Origin: Palleronia sediminis
Lineage (GTDB): Bacteria > Pseudomonadota > Alphaproteobacteria > Rhodobacterales > Rhodobacteraceae
Assembly (NCBI RefSeq): GCF_004358695.1
Contig: NZ_SNAA01000001.1
Location: forward strand, 186,001-250,000
DNA length: 64,000 nucleotides
Reading direction: 5' to 3'
A program made the position numbers and the translations under genes. Positions 52,665 through 63,064 of the stretch are shown piece after piece. The notes below the pieces were generated by a model. The model did no database searches. It was given only the letters and a program-made list of their open reading frames with translations, and was not told where the DNA came from. Position 1 is the first letter of the stretch, and the number at the start of each line of letters is the position of its first letter.

Positions 52665-52907
52665 ATGGCGATGGATGCGCGAGACATCGAGGAGCTGATC
52701 CGGGCCGAGTTCCCAAATGCCCGCGTGACGATCACCGATCTTGCCGGCGACGGGAATCACTATGCCGCCGAGGTGATCGACGAGAGTTTCCGCGGCAAGA
52801 ACCGCGTTCAGCAGCAACGCGCCGTCTATGCCGCGCTCAAAGGCAAGATGGACGGCTCGGCGGGCGAATTGCACGCGCTGGCGCTGACCACGCGGGCGCC
52901 CGAATGA
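52665..52907 (+). CDS. BolA family protein
   Basis: 80 residues. BolA-fold protein that with CGFS glutaredoxins binds or delivers [2Fe-2S] clusters. Seen: [55 protein letters not shown]. The ATG at 52665 follows AGGAG and fits family length. Its stop overlaps the next gene (ATGA), and grxD follows that, so BolA and Grx are made together. Confidence 0.93.
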   Translation: MAMDARDIEELIRAEFPNARVTITDLAGDGNHYAAEVIDESFRGKNRVQQQRAVYAALKGKMDGSAGELHALALTTRAPE

Positions 52908-53158
52908 CCGCCTGGGGGGTCTCGGCCGCGCTGGCGGCCGCGATCCTCGTAGTGCTGGCGCTGCGCGTGCGCGCCGTGCTCCGGGCCGAGCGTGGCGCGC
53001 TGCGCGGTGCCGCGCCGGGCGACGGGGTTCACGTCATCGTCTCGGACTACCAGTCCGGCACCGGCGGTGGCCATTACAGGGAATACACGGTTCCGAAAGA
53101 CCCGCAGGCCTATGCGCGTCTTTTCGTGCCGAGGGACAAACGAGGAAGAAAACCATGA
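52904..53158 (+). CDS. Small membrane-anchored protein between bolA and grxD
   Basis: 84 residues: one N-terminal membrane helix (about 5-24), then a soluble part ([39 protein letters not shown] split) containing [27 protein letters not shown]. Overlaps bolA and grxD by 4 nt each, so it is translated with both. Not recognised; a link to Fe-S cluster delivery at the membrane is only inferred from the position. Confidence 0.8.
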   Translation: MTAWGVSAALAAAILVVLALRVRAVLRAERGALRGAAPGDGVHVIVSDYQSGTGGGHYREYTVPKDPQAYARLFVPRDKRGRKP

Positions 53159-53514
53159 GCGCCGAAGACCAGATCAAGCAGACCGTGACCGCGAGCGACG
53201 TGGTCCTGTTCATGAAGGGCACCAAGTCGATGCCGCAATGCGGCTTTTCCAGCCGCGTGGCCGGGGTGCTGAACTACATGGGCGTCGATTATACCGACGT
53301 GAACGTGCTCGACGACGAGGATATCCGCCAGGGCGTCAAGGATTACTCGGACTGGCCGACCATCCCCCAGCTCTATGTCAAGGGCGAGTTCGTGGGCGGT
53401 TGCGACATCATCACCGAGATGACCCTGTCGGGCGAGCTCGACCAGCTCTTCGAGAAAGAGGGCGTGGCCTTCGACAAGGACGCCGCCGAAAAGATCCGCC
53501 AGGCCAACGGCTGA
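53155..53514 (+). CDS. grxD: Monothiol glutaredoxin, Grx4/GrxD family
   Basis: 119 residues. CGFS-type glutaredoxin with active cysteine C29 in [10 protein letters not shown], then [23 protein letters not shown] (glutathione site). It carries and transfers [2Fe-2S] clusters with BolA. Ends in a terminator. Confidence 0.96.
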   Translation: MSAEDQIKQTVTASDVVLFMKGTKSMPQCGFSSRVAGVLNYMGVDYTDVNVLDDEDIRQGVKDYSDWPTIPQLYVKGEFVGGCDIITEMTLSGELDQLFEKEGVAFDKDAAEKIRQANG

Positions 53515-53543
53515 ACGGCCTGCGCCACCGCTGAACGGATCGA

Positions 53544-53566
53544 GGGGCCGGCGACGGCCCCTTTTC
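53544..53566 (+). terminator. Rho-independent terminator after grxD
   Basis: 7-bp stem GGGGCCG/CGGCCCC (53544-53550, 53555-53561), 4-nt loop, then TTTT. Closes the bolA-grxD operon, 30 nt after its stop. Confidence 0.85.
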
Positions 53567-53599
53567 CGTTCGCGCCCCCACTTCTTTCCGGCGCCCCGC

Positions 53600-54001
53600 C
53601 TATTCCGACGGGGCGAGCTTCTGTTCGGTCTCATCGGCCAGCGCCTCGGCGCGGGCGGCCATCTCGCCCATGGCGTCGAGCAGGCTGCGCGGGATGACCG
53701 GCACCTCGACGCGGCGCGGCTCGGGGGTGGGGGCCGCGTTCAGACGCGCCACCTCGGCTTCGAGCTCGGCCGTGCGCGCCGTCGCCGCGCGAAGCTGCTC
53801 GTCGATGCCCGCGGCCTTGTCGGCCAGAAGAAGCCCCGCCATGAGCAGCATCCTGTCGGGCGGCATCCGCCCCAACTGATCGAGCATCACCTTGGCCTCG
53901 GCATCCAGCATGGCCGCCGCCGACCTGAGGAAATGCTCTTCGCCGTCCTGGCAGGCGACGGCGAATTCGCGGCCGCCGATGACGATGGTTTCCTCAGGCA
54001 T
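53600..54001 (-). CDS. zapA: Cell division protein ZapA
   Basis: 133 residues. Binds FtsZ and crosslinks the Z-ring. Seen: [34 protein letters not shown] and a central coiled coil (about 65-95: DRMLLMAGLLLADKAAGIDEQL). It is longer than E. coli ZapA (109) because of a C-terminal extension (about 95-133). The ATG at 54001 has GGAGG 6 nt upstream; it overlaps the preceding coiled-coil gene by 8 nt. Confidence 0.9.
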   Translation of the reverse strand: MPEETIVIGGREFAVACQDGEEHFLRSAAAMLDAEAKVMLDQLGRMPPDRMLLMAGLLLADKAAGIDEQLRAATARTAELEAEVARLNAAPTPEPRRVEVPVIPRSLLDAMGEMAARAEALADETEQKLAPSE

Positions 54002-54572
54002 CCGCATCCTCCGGCTGTTTCTCGGGCGCCTCGGGCAGCGCCCGGCCGAGCAACTCGATGATCGCATCAAGCTCGGCGCGGTCGCTGCGGCGCATGGCGC
54101 GCGCGGTCTCGAGCTCGGTCATCACCGCCGAATTGATGAGATGCGCCTCGCCCACCCCTTCGGCATTGGCATGGCGCAGCGCCTCGCAGGCCTCGTGCAG
54201 GTCGTCGGCCACGGCACGGACGCGATTACGGTCCGCATCGGTGTCGGCCAGCACCTTGCGCGTGCGTTCCAGCTCGTCGCGCAGCTCGGCGATCTGGGCC
54301 TCGTAGCGCGATTTCGACGCGGTCAGCCGCTCCTGAAGCTGGGCCGCGAACTCGCGCTCGGCCTCGACCTCGCCGCGCAGCGCCTCCAGCTCGGCCGGGT
54401 CGATGGCGGGCTCGGCCGGTTCGGGCGCCTCGGCGGGGGCCGCCTCGGCCGGAGGCTCGGGCGCGGGGTCCGGTGCGGGGGCCGGCCGCTCGGGATGCAG
54501 ATGCTCGAGCCCCGCGCCGATCCGGTCGAGCGCGCGGGCAAGACGTTGCTGGAACTCGGAGATGTCCTCCAT
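53994..54572 (-). CDS. Coiled-coil protein upstream of zapA
   Basis: 192 residues. A short N-terminal helix ([17 protein letters not shown]), a Pro/Ala/Glu linker (about 30-60), a long coiled coil (about 62-130: [40 protein letters not shown]) and a helical end. The start at 54572 gives the common MEDISEFQ opening; two upstream ATGs add unrelated residues. Overlap with zapA by 8 nt suggests a role in cell division, but that is inferred. Divergent from tkt. Confidence 0.8.
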   Translation of the reverse strand: MEDISEFQQRLARALDRIGAGLEHLHPERPAPAPDPAPEPPAEAAPAEAPEPAEPAIDPAELEALRGEVEAEREFAAQLQERLTASKSRYEAQIAELRDELERTRKVLADTDADRNRVRAVADDLHEACEALRHANAEGVGEAHLINSAVMTELETARAMRRSDRAELDAIIELLGRALPEAPEKQPEDADA

Positions 54573-54751
54573 CCGGCAGTTTCCCCCCTTGGGTGATTCG
54601 GAGCCTTCGCCACAGGTTAGCGCCATGCCCCCCCCGAGATCAGCCCCCAATCTGGACCCGGCTCCGCGCCGCGCACGGGGCGAGGTCAGCTTGCATCCCC
54701 TATCGGGGGTGCTATTCCGGCCTGAACCCTTTGCGAGAGGACCGGAGCCCC

Positions 54752-56767
54752 GTGGATATTCAAGCCCTGCGCGACCGCAACCCCGATCACTGGCGCCGCT
54801 CGACGGCGATCCGAATGCTGGCGATGGATGCCGTCGCCGCCGCCAATTCCGGCCATTCCGGTATGCCGATGGGCATGGCCGATATCGCGACCGTCCTGTG
54901 GTCGAAACACCTCAAGTTCGACGCGGCCAATCCCGACTGGCCCGATCGCGACCGGTTCATCCTGTCGAACGGCCACGGCTCGATGCTGCTTTACGCGCTG
55001 CTCTACCTGACCGGCTACGAGGACATGACGCTCGACCAGTTGCGGAACTTCCGCCAGTGGGACGCGATCACCGCCGGTCACCCCGAGCATGGTCACGCCA
55101 AGGGCATCGAGACGACCACCGGCCCGCTGGGCCAGGGTCTCGGCAACGCGGTGGGTTTCGCCATCGCCGAGGAATCGCTGCGCGCGCGGTTCGGCCGCAA
55201 GGTCGTCGACCATCATACCTACGTCTTCGCCGGCGACGGTTGCCTGATGGAGGGGATCAGCCACGAATCCCTCGCCATGGCCGGGCATCTCGAGCTGTCG
55301 AAGCTCATCGTGTTCTTCGACCATAACGGCATCACCATCGACGGCTCGATCGATCTGACCGACTCGGTCGACCAGGTGAAACGCTTCGACGCCGCGGGCT
55401 GGCATACCCAGCGCATCGACGGCCACGACCCCGAGGCCATCGACGCCGCGATCGAGGCCGCAAAGAAATCCGGCAAGCCGTCGCTGATCGCCTGCGAGAC
55501 CCATATCGCGCTGGGCTCTTCGGCGCAGGATACCGGCAAGGGCCACGGTGCGCTGACCTCGGACGAGATCCTCTCCGAGACGCGCCGCGCCTATGGCTGG
55601 GAACACGGGCCTTTCGAGATCCCCGAGGATATCCTGTCGTGGTGGCGCGAGACCGGCCGCCGCGGCGCCACGGCTTTTGCCGAGTGGAGCAACCGTCTGG
55701 ACGAGCTGGGCGCGGGCAAGCGGCGCGAGTTCGACCGCGTCGTCGCGGGCGAGATCCCCAAGAAGCTCGCCGGCACGATCCGCGCGCTGAAAAAGCAGGT
55801 CGCCGAAAGCCGCCCCGAGATCGCGACGCGGAAATCGTCGGAAATGGTGCTCGAAGTGGTGAACCCGGTCATGACCGAGACGCTGGGCGGCTCGGCCGAT
55901 CTCACCGGCTCGAACAACACGCTGACCGGCGACATGGGCGTGTTCTCGGCCAGGGACCGCAAGGGCCGCTATGTCCATTACGGCATCCGCGAACACGGCA
56001 TGGCCGCGGCGATGAACGGCATGGCGCTGCATGGCGGCGTGCGCCCCTATGGCGGCACGTTCATGACCTTTTCGGACTATGCCCGCCCCGCGATCCGGCT
56101 TTCGGCGCTGATGGGCGCGCCCGTGATCTATGTCATGACCCATGACAGCATCGGGCTGGGCGAGGACGGCCCGACCCACCAGCCGGTCGAGCACCTGGCC
56201 GCGCTGCGCGCCATCCCCAAGCTGCAGGTGATCCGCCCCGCGGATACGGTCGAGACCGCCGAGGCGTGGGAAATCGCGCTGCAATCGACCGACCGCCCGA
56301 CGCTGCTGTCGCTGACGCGCCAGAACCTGCCTGCCGTGCGCACCGAGCACAAGACGCGCAACCTTACCGCCCAGGGCGCCTATGTGCTGGCCGAGGCCGA
56401 GGGCAAGCGGCAGGCGGTGCTGATCGCCTCGGGATCGGAGGTGTCGGTCGCGCTCGAGGCGAAGGCCGCGCTCGAGGCCGACGGCATCGGCACCCGCGTC
56501 GTCTCGATCCCCTGTTTCGAGCTTTTCGCCGCCCAGGACGAGGCCTATCGCCGCCGCGTCCTGCCCGCCGGCGCCGTGCGCGTCGGCATCGAGGCCGCGG
56601 TGCGCGACGGCTGGGACCGCTGGCTGCTGGGCGAGCGCGGCCGCGAGGCCAAGGCGGGATTCATCGGGATGGAGGGCTTCGGCGCCTCGGCCCCGGCCGA
56701 AACCCTGTTCGAGAAATTCGGCATCACCGCCGGGGCGACGGTCGACAAGGTCAAATCCCTGCTCTGA
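54752..56767 (+). CDS. tkt: Transketolase
   Basis: 671 residues. Thiamine diphosphate enzyme of the pentose phosphate (and Calvin) cycle. Seen: [58 protein letters not shown] (ThDP/metal), [26 protein letters not shown] start at 54752 ([12 protein letters not shown]) with GAGAGGACCGGAG upstream; longer frames are shadows. Followed by a variant A element and a terminator. No Calvin-cycle genes nearby. Confidence 0.96.
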   Translation: MDIQALRDRNPDHWRRSTAIRMLAMDAVAAANSGHSGMPMGMADIATVLWSKHLKFDAANPDWPDRDRFILSNGHGSMLLYALLYLTGYEDMTLDQLRNFRQWDAITAGHPEHGHAKGIETTTGPLGQGLGNAVGFAIAEESLRARFGRKVVDHHTYVFAGDGCLMEGISHESLAMAGHLELSKLIVFFDHNGITIDGSIDLTDSVDQVKRFDAAGWHTQRIDGHDPEAIDAAIEAAKKSGKPSLIACETHIALGSSAQDTGKGHGALTSDEILSETRRAYGWEHGPFEIPEDILSWWRETGRRGATAFAEWSNRLDELGAGKRREFDRVVAGEIPKKLAGTIRALKKQVAESRPEIATRKSSEMVLEVVNPVMTETLGGSADLTGSNNTLTGDMGVFSARDRKGRYVHYGIREHGMAAAMNGMALHGGVRPYGGTFMTFSDYARPAIRLSALMGAPVIYVMTHDSIGLGEDGPTHQPVEHLAALRAIPKLQVIRPADTVETAEAWEIALQSTDRPTLLSLTRQNLPAVRTEHKTRNLTAQGAYVLAEAEGKRQAVLIASGSEVSVALEAKAALEADGIGTRVVSIPCFELFAAQDEAYRRRVLPAGAVRVGIEAAVRDGWDRWLLGERGREAKAGFIGMEGFGASAPAETLFEKFGITAGATVDKVKSLL

Positions 56768-56796
56768 GCGGTCCGCCCGCGGGGCCGTCGCGTCGT

Positions 56797-56820
56797 GGGT
56801 ATTTGAGAAAGAGAAGACGG
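56797..56820 (+). repeat. Post-stop intergenic element, variant A (copy 8)
   Basis: Plus strand, GGGTATTTGAGAAAGAGAAG, 29 nt after the tkt stop. It runs directly into the hairpin terminator at 56821-56849. Confidence 0.82.
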
Positions 56821-56849
56821 GGGGCGCGGGTCACAGGCCGCGCCCCTTT
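56821..56849 (+). terminator. Hairpin terminator after tkt
   Basis: 9-bp stem GGGGCGCGG/CCGCGCCCC (56821-56829, 56838-56846) with an 8-nt loop, then TTT. It follows immediately after a variant A element, the clearest case of element plus hairpin. Confidence 0.75.
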
Positions 56850-56884
56850 CGCATCGGGGCCGGGTGGACCGGCAGGGATACTCC

Positions 56885-58015
56885 ATGGACCAGGTCAGCC
56901 GCGCGCGCATCGCCGTCATCGCGATGTTCTTTTTCAACGGCGCGCTTCTGGGCGCCTGGGCCGCGCGCATTCCCGCCATCGTCGCGCGGTTCGAGCTGTC
57001 GGAACAGGCGCTCGGGCTCTTGCTGCTCTGCATCGCGGCCGGCGCCATCGCGTCCTTTCCGCTTGCCGGCGCGCTGTCGGACCGGATCGGGGCCGCGCGG
57101 CTGACACGAATGATCGCGCTGGCCTACGCGATCGGGCTGGCATTGGTCGGGCTTGCCCCGACCGTGCCGCTGCTTGCGGTGGCGCTGCTCGTTTTCGGGG
57201 CCGGGCACGGGGCGATGGATGTCACGATGAATGTCTGGGCGGCCGAGGTCGAGCGCGCGCGCGGCCGGCCGATCATGGCCTCGTTCCACGCGATGTGGAG
57301 CCTCGGCGGCGGTCTCGGCGCGCTGCTCGGCGCGGGGGCGGCGGCGCTGTCGATGGGGCCCGGCACCCATTTCACGACTTTTGCGCTGATCTCGGGGGCC
57401 GCCGCGCTTTGGGCCGCGCGCGTGCCGTGGAGCTCGACCGTGAGCGGCGGCGGCACCGTGTTCGCCCTGCCCGCCCGCGCGCTGCTCATGGTGGGGTTGC
57501 TCGCGCTGTGTTCGTCGGTGATCGAGGGGGCGATGACCGATTGGTCGGCGGTGTTCTTGTCGGACGCCCTGGGCGCATCGGAGGGGGTGGCGCCTTTGGG
57601 CTATGTCGCCTTTGCCGTCACGATGGTCGCCGCGCGCCTGACCGGGGACCGGGTGACGGCGCGGCTGGGGCCGGTGCGGGTGGCGCGGATCTCGGGCATG
57701 CTGGCCTCCATCGGCATCGTGGGGCTGCTGATCGCGCCCGGCCCGTTCTGGAGCCTGCCGGCCTTTGTCTTTACCGGGCTCGGCGTCGCGCTGATCGTGC
57801 CGCTCTGCTACAGCCGCGCGGCCTCCGATCCCGATCGCCCGGCGGGCCAGGCGATGGCCGGGGTGGCCACGCTGGGCTATGGCGGCATGCTGATCGCGCC
57901 CGCGGCCATCGGTTTCGTCGCCCACGCGTCCAGCCTGTCGTTATCCTTTGCCATGCTCGCGATCCTCGGCGCCGGCATCTGGTTGCTGGCCGGGGGGCTG
58001 GCGCGGCCGCGCTAG
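56885..58015 (+). CDS. MFS transporter
   Basis: 376 residues with about 12 membrane helices. N-terminal FFFNGALLGAWAARIPAIVARFELSE and the DRIGAARLTRM loop fit the major facilitator superfamily, closest in feel to the YbjJ-type group. The ATG at 56885 is preferred over one seven codons upstream. Substrate unknown. It is convergent with pgi, with only 3 nt between the stop codons. Confidence 0.88.
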   Translation: MDQVSRARIAVIAMFFFNGALLGAWAARIPAIVARFELSEQALGLLLLCIAAGAIASFPLAGALSDRIGAARLTRMIALAYAIGLALVGLAPTVPLLAVALLVFGAGHGAMDVTMNVWAAEVERARGRPIMASFHAMWSLGGGLGALLGAGAAALSMGPGTHFTTFALISGAAALWAARVPWSSTVSGGGTVFALPARALLMVGLLALCSSVIEGAMTDWSAVFLSDALGASEGVAPLGYVAFAVTMVAARLTGDRVTARLGPVRVARISGMLASIGIVGLLIAPGPFWSLPAFVFTGLGVALIVPLCYSRAASDPDRPAGQAMAGVATLGYGGMLIAPAAIGFVAHASSLSLSFAMLAILGAGIWLLAGGLARPR

Positions 58016-58018
58016 GTC

Positions 58019-59617
58019 TCAGGCGCCGCTTGCGCGGAGCCAGTCCACCAGCCGCGCGGTCGAGGCATCCTTGCCGGCGCTGTCCTTTTCGCCCGAGAGC
58101 ACCGGGGCGAGATCGTTGGCCAGTTCCTTGCCCAGCTCGACCCCCCATTGATCGAAGCTGTTGATGCCCAGCAGCACGCCCTCGACAAAGACGCGGTGTT
58201 CGTAAAGCGCCACGATGGACCCGAGCACCGCCGGCGTGAGCCTTTCGTAAAGCAGCGTGGTCGAGGGGCGGTTGCCGGGAAAGACCCGGTGGCGGGCCTG
58301 CCGTTCGAGCTCGGCCCCGGTGAAGCGGTCGCCCAGCGACGCCCGCGCCGCATCCAGATCGCGCCCGCGCATCAGCGCCTCGGACTGGGCGAGGCAATTG
58401 GCCATCAGTAGCCGATGCTGGTGTTCCAGCCCCTCTTCGAAGCCCTGCGCGCCGACCATGAACTCGCAGGGCACGATGCGCGTGCCCTGGTGGATGAGCT
58501 GGTAGAAGGCGTGTTGCCCGTTGGTGCCCGGCTCGCCCCAGACGACCGGCCCGCTATCGACGGGCAAGACCTCTCCGTCCATCGAGACGCGCTTGCCGTT
58601 GCTCTCCATCTCGAGCTGCTGAAGATAGGCCGGCAGCCGTGCCAGCCGCTGCTCGTAGGGCAGCACGGCGCGCGTGGCATAGCCGCAGCCCTGGTTGTGC
58701 CAGATGCCCACCAGCGCCAGCATCACCGGCATGCTCTCGATCGGGTCGGAGGAGCGGAAATGCCCGTCCATCGTCTCGGCGCCGGACAGGAAATCGCGAA
58801 AGGCGCGTGGCCCTATGGCGATCATCAGGCTCAGCCCGATGGGCCCCCACATCGAGTAGCGCCCGCCGACCCAGTCCTCGAACCCGAAGACGCGGGTCTC
58901 CGAGATGCCGAAGGCCGAGGTGCGGTCCTGCGCCGAGCTCAACGCCGCGAATTGCGCCGCCGGGTCGCGCACCTTTTCGGCCATCCAGGCGCGCGCGGTC
59001 TCGGCATTGGTCATCGTCTCGACCGTGGTGAAGGTCTTGGAAGCCACGATGACCAGCGTCGTCTCGGGATCGAGCGGCGCGAGGATGTCGGCGATATGCG
59101 CGCCGTCCACGTTCGAGACGAAATGACAGCGCGGCCCGTCATGCCAGGGCGCGAGCGCCTGCGTCGCCATCGCCGGGCCGAGATCCGAGCCGCCGATGCC
59201 GATATTGACCACGTCGGTGATCGGCCCGCCGCGGCCCTTGAAGGTGCCCTCGCGCACCGACCGGGCGAAACCTTCCATCCGGGCCAGCGTGCCCATGACC
59301 TTGGGCATCACGTCGCGCTCGTCGATGCGCACCGGGCCGCCGTCGAGATTGCGCAGCGCGGTATGCAGCACCGCGCGGCCCTCGGTCTCGTTGATGCGGC
59401 GCCCTTCGAACATGGCCTCGCGCCGGTCGCGCAGCCCCGCCTCGTCGCAAAAGGCGATCAGCATGTCGCGCGTCTCGGCATCGAGATTCGTCTTGGAATA
59501 GTCGAAGAGCAACCCGCAGGCCTCGACGCTGAACTCATGCGCGCGGTCCTGGTCCATCAGGTCGAGGATCGGGCGGTTCTCGACCTCGGCGGCCCTGGCC
59601 TTCAGCTTGTCCCACAT
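58019..59617 (-). CDS. pgi: Glucose-6-phosphate isomerase
   Basis: 532 residues. Interconverts glucose-6-P and fructose-6-P. Seen: [75 protein letters not shown]. Start ATG 59617 with GGGAG upstream. It is the third gene of zwf-pgl-pgi, 5 nt after pgl; the cluster feeds the oxidative pentose phosphate and Entner-Doudoroff routes. Confidence 0.97.
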   Translation of the reverse strand: MWDKLKARAAEVENRPILDLMDQDRAHEFSVEACGLLFDYSKTNLDAETRDMLIAFCDEAGLRDRREAMFEGRRINETEGRAVLHTALRNLDGGPVRIDERDVMPKVMGTLARMEGFARSVREGTFKGRGGPITDVVNIGIGGSDLGPAMATQALAPWHDGPRCHFVSNVDGAHIADILAPLDPETTLVIVASKTFTTVETMTNAETARAWMAEKVRDPAAQFAALSSAQDRTSAFGISETRVFGFEDWVGGRYSMWGPIGLSLMIAIGPRAFRDFLSGAETMDGHFRSSDPIESMPVMLALVGIWHNQGCGYATRAVLPYEQRLARLPAYLQQLEMESNGKRVSMDGEVLPVDSGPVVWGEPGTNGQHAFYQLIHQGTRIVPCEFMVGAQGFEEGLEHQHRLLMANCLAQSEALMRGRDLDAARASLGDRFTGAELERQARHRVFPGNRPSTTLLYERLTPAVLGSIVALYEHRVFVEGVLLGINSFDQWGVELGKELANDLAPVLSGEKDSAGKDASTARLVDWLRASGA

Positions 59618-59622
59618 CTGCG

Positions 59623-60288
59623 TCACTCCCTTGCCCAGTGCACGGTGGCCCGGTCGAGAACCGTGGCGATCGGGGCCTCCATCGGATCGGCGCGGCGGGC
59701 CGTCTCGAGCGCGGCGCGTTTGTCGTCGCCGGTAATCAGCACATGGGTCGACATGGCCCCGCGCAGCACCGGGCCGGTCAGCGTCAGCCGCGGCTCCAGC
59801 CCTTCGGCGGCATCGACCTCCATCACCGGGGGGGCGTCCTCGGCCAGCGCGCGGGCAAGCTGGGGCGCGCCCGGAAACAGCGAGGCGCAATGCATGTCGG
59901 CGCCCATCCCCAGAAGCAGGATCGACAGGGGAAGCTCGGGCGCGATGCGCGCCTCGAGCGTGTCCATCGCCGCGCCCTCGTCGGGCACGAGGCGGATGAA
60001 CTGCGCGGCCGCGGCACGGTCGCGCAGCAGGCGTTCCCGCAAGAGCCGTTCGTTCGAGCGGTCGTGATCGGGCGGCACGCGCCGCTCGTCGGTCAGCAGC
60101 ACATGCACCCGGTCCCAGGCGAGATCGGTGCCCGACAGGATATCGAAGACCGGGCCGGGCGTGCTGCCCCCCGGCACCGCCAGCGAGACATGGCCATGCC
60201 CCGAAAGCCCCATCGTGATCTCGGAGGCCAGCCGGTCGGCCACCTGCATCATCATCGCTTCGGCGTCGGGATATTCGATCAGCTTCAT
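59623..60288 (-). CDS. pgl: 6-phosphogluconolactonase
   Basis: 221 residues of the NagB-like Pgl family. Hydrolyses 6-phosphogluconolactone from Zwf. Seen: [55 protein letters not shown]. Second gene of zwf-pgl-pgi; 97 nt after zwf. Confidence 0.95.
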   Translation of the reverse strand: MKLIEYPDAEAMMMQVADRLASEITMGLSGHGHVSLAVPGGSTPGPVFDILSGTDLAWDRVHVLLTDERRVPPDHDRSNERLLRERLLRDRAAAAQFIRLVPDEGAAMDTLEARIAPELPLSILLLGMGADMHCASLFPGAPQLARALAEDAPPVMEVDAAEGLEPRLTLTGPVLRGAMSTHVLITGDDKRAALETARRADPMEAPIATVLDRATVHWARE

Positions 60289-60385
60289 CGGAATGTGCCT
60301 TGCGGGACGGGAAAGGTCGGGCGGAGCCTAGCCAGTCGCGCCAAGCTTCGCCAGTGGGCTTGGACCAGCGGCGGCGGGGTCGGGC

Positions 60386-61840
<1,455 letters not shown>

Positions 61841-61941
61841 GCAAAGCCCTTTCGTTCTGTCCCGGCGATCACTTGCCGCAGACCGGCGAAGGGTCAACCC
61901 CCGGCGCGACCGCTAACGGCCCGGCCCGCCGCGCGCCCCGC

Positions 61942-62526
61942 TCAATCCTCGAGCTCGGCATCCCAGTAGAGGAAATCCAGCCAGGTGCCGTGCAGGTGGT
62001 TGGGGGGGAACTTGCGGCCCATGTTCTTGAGCTCTTCGGCACCGGGGCGGCGCGGCGGCTTGCGCAGGCTCATGCCGCAGTCGCGCAGGCTGCGCGAGCC
62101 CTTGGCGAGGTTGCAGCGCGCACAGGCCGCGACCACGTTCTCCCAGCTCGTGCGCCCGCCGCGGGCGCGCGGCACGACATGGTCGAAGGTCAGATCGCCC
62201 GTCGATCCGCAATACTGGCAGCGAAACTCGTCGCGCAGGAACAGGTTGAACCGGGTAAAGGCCACGCGTTTCTGAGGCTTGACGAAATCCTTGAGCACCA
62301 CGACCGACGGGATGCGGATGCGCGTCGTGGGCGAATGCACCCAGGCGTCGTATTCCGCCACGATCTGCACCCGCTCGAGAAAGGCGGCCTTGATCGCGTC
62401 CTGCCACGGCCAGAGCGATAGCGGATAATAGGATAGCGGGCGATAATCTGCATTCAGGACGAGCGCCGGGTGATGTTTCAGCGAACCGGGTTCGCGGACG
62501 AAGCTCGTTCTGAAATCGCCGTCCAT
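61942..62526 (-). CDS. HNH endonuclease
   Basis: 194 residues. HNH fold with zinc pairs C103/C106 (CQYCG) and C135/C138 (CARC) and the catalytic DHVVPRARGG at D115/H116. Widespread single-copy alphaproteobacterial family; likely DNA-processing nuclease, role unknown, and not obviously linked to a restriction system or mobile element. Divergent from rpmF; a promoter is predicted at 62602-62629. Confidence 0.9.
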   Translation of the reverse strand: MDGDFRTSFVREPGSLKHHPALVLNADYRPLSYYPLSLWPWQDAIKAAFLERVQIVAEYDAWVHSPTTRIRIPSVVVLKDFVKPQKRVAFTRFNLFLRDEFRCQYCGSTGDLTFDHVVPRARGGRTSWENVVAACARCNLAKGSRSLRDCGMSLRKPPRRPGAEELKNMGRKFPPNHLHGTWLDFLYWDAELED

Positions 62527-62601
62527 TCCGACATCGGGCCGCGGTGCGCCCGCTCCTTGTCACGATGGGACAGAGCGGGTACCGCGCCCGTCCTGTGGCC
62601 G

Positions 62602-62629
62602 ACTATATATAGGCAAGCAGGTCGCGCAA
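62602..62629 (-). promoter_or_regulatory. Putative promoter for the HNH gene
   Basis: Minus strand TTGCGC (62624-62629), 16 nt, TATAGT (62602-62607), about 75 nt upstream of the start codon. The A/T-rich TATATATA stretch is conspicuous in this GC-rich DNA. Confidence 0.45.
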
Positions 62630-62718
62630 GCCTCGCCCGCACGCAGCGGCGCCGGGATCGCGCGCGCAGTTGTGTCGCGGGGTGTGGAAATATATGCCGC
62701 GCGCCCGCCGGGGCGGGC

Positions 62719-62747
62719 TTGATCCCCGAAACATAAGGGCGTATTGC
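62719..62747 (+). promoter_or_regulatory. Putative promoter for rpmF-plsX
   Basis: TTGATC (62719-62724), 17 nt, TATTGC (62742-62747), about 90 nt upstream of rpmF. The rest of the 311-nt gap holds no gene. Confidence 0.4.
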
Positions 62748-62837
62748 GCGACCTCACGCCTGTTCCTTGGGGTTCACGGCTCCCTCCCATATGTGGTGCG
62801 CATCCGGCGCACCCCGTCAACTGAAGGTCACGAGCAC

Positions 62838-63044
62838 ATGGCTGTCCCTCAGAATAAAGTCACCAAATCGCGCCGCAACATGCGCCGCGCCCACGACGCG
62901 CTGACGGCTGCCAACCCGGCCGAATGCCCCAATTGCGGCGAGCTCAAGCGCCCGCACCACGTCTGCGGCGCCTGCGGCCACTATGCCGCCCGCGAAGTCG
63001 TGGCGGTTGCCGATGCCTACGACCTCGACGACGACGCGGCCTGA
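62838..63044 (+). CDS. rpmF: 50S ribosomal protein L32
   Basis: 68 residues. Zinc-ribbon type L32: [20 protein letters not shown], then C30-x-x-C33 and C43-x-x-C46. The four cysteines are the zinc-bearing (C+) form. AAGG lies 10 nt upstream of the ATG. rpmF followed by plsX is a conserved pair; L32 and fatty-acid/phospholipid genes are often cotranscribed. Confidence 0.97.
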   Translation: MAVPQNKVTKSRRNMRRAHDALTAANPAECPNCGELKRPHHVCGACGHYAAREVVAVADAYDLDDDAA

Positions 63045-63064
63045 GGCCGCGCACGACGGACGCC

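Noticed and set aside
53515-53599. 6S RNA beside zapA, as in many bacteria
   Set aside because: Only 85 nt separate grxD and zapA here and they hold the grxD terminator; there is no room for 6S RNA and no ygfA-like gene follows.
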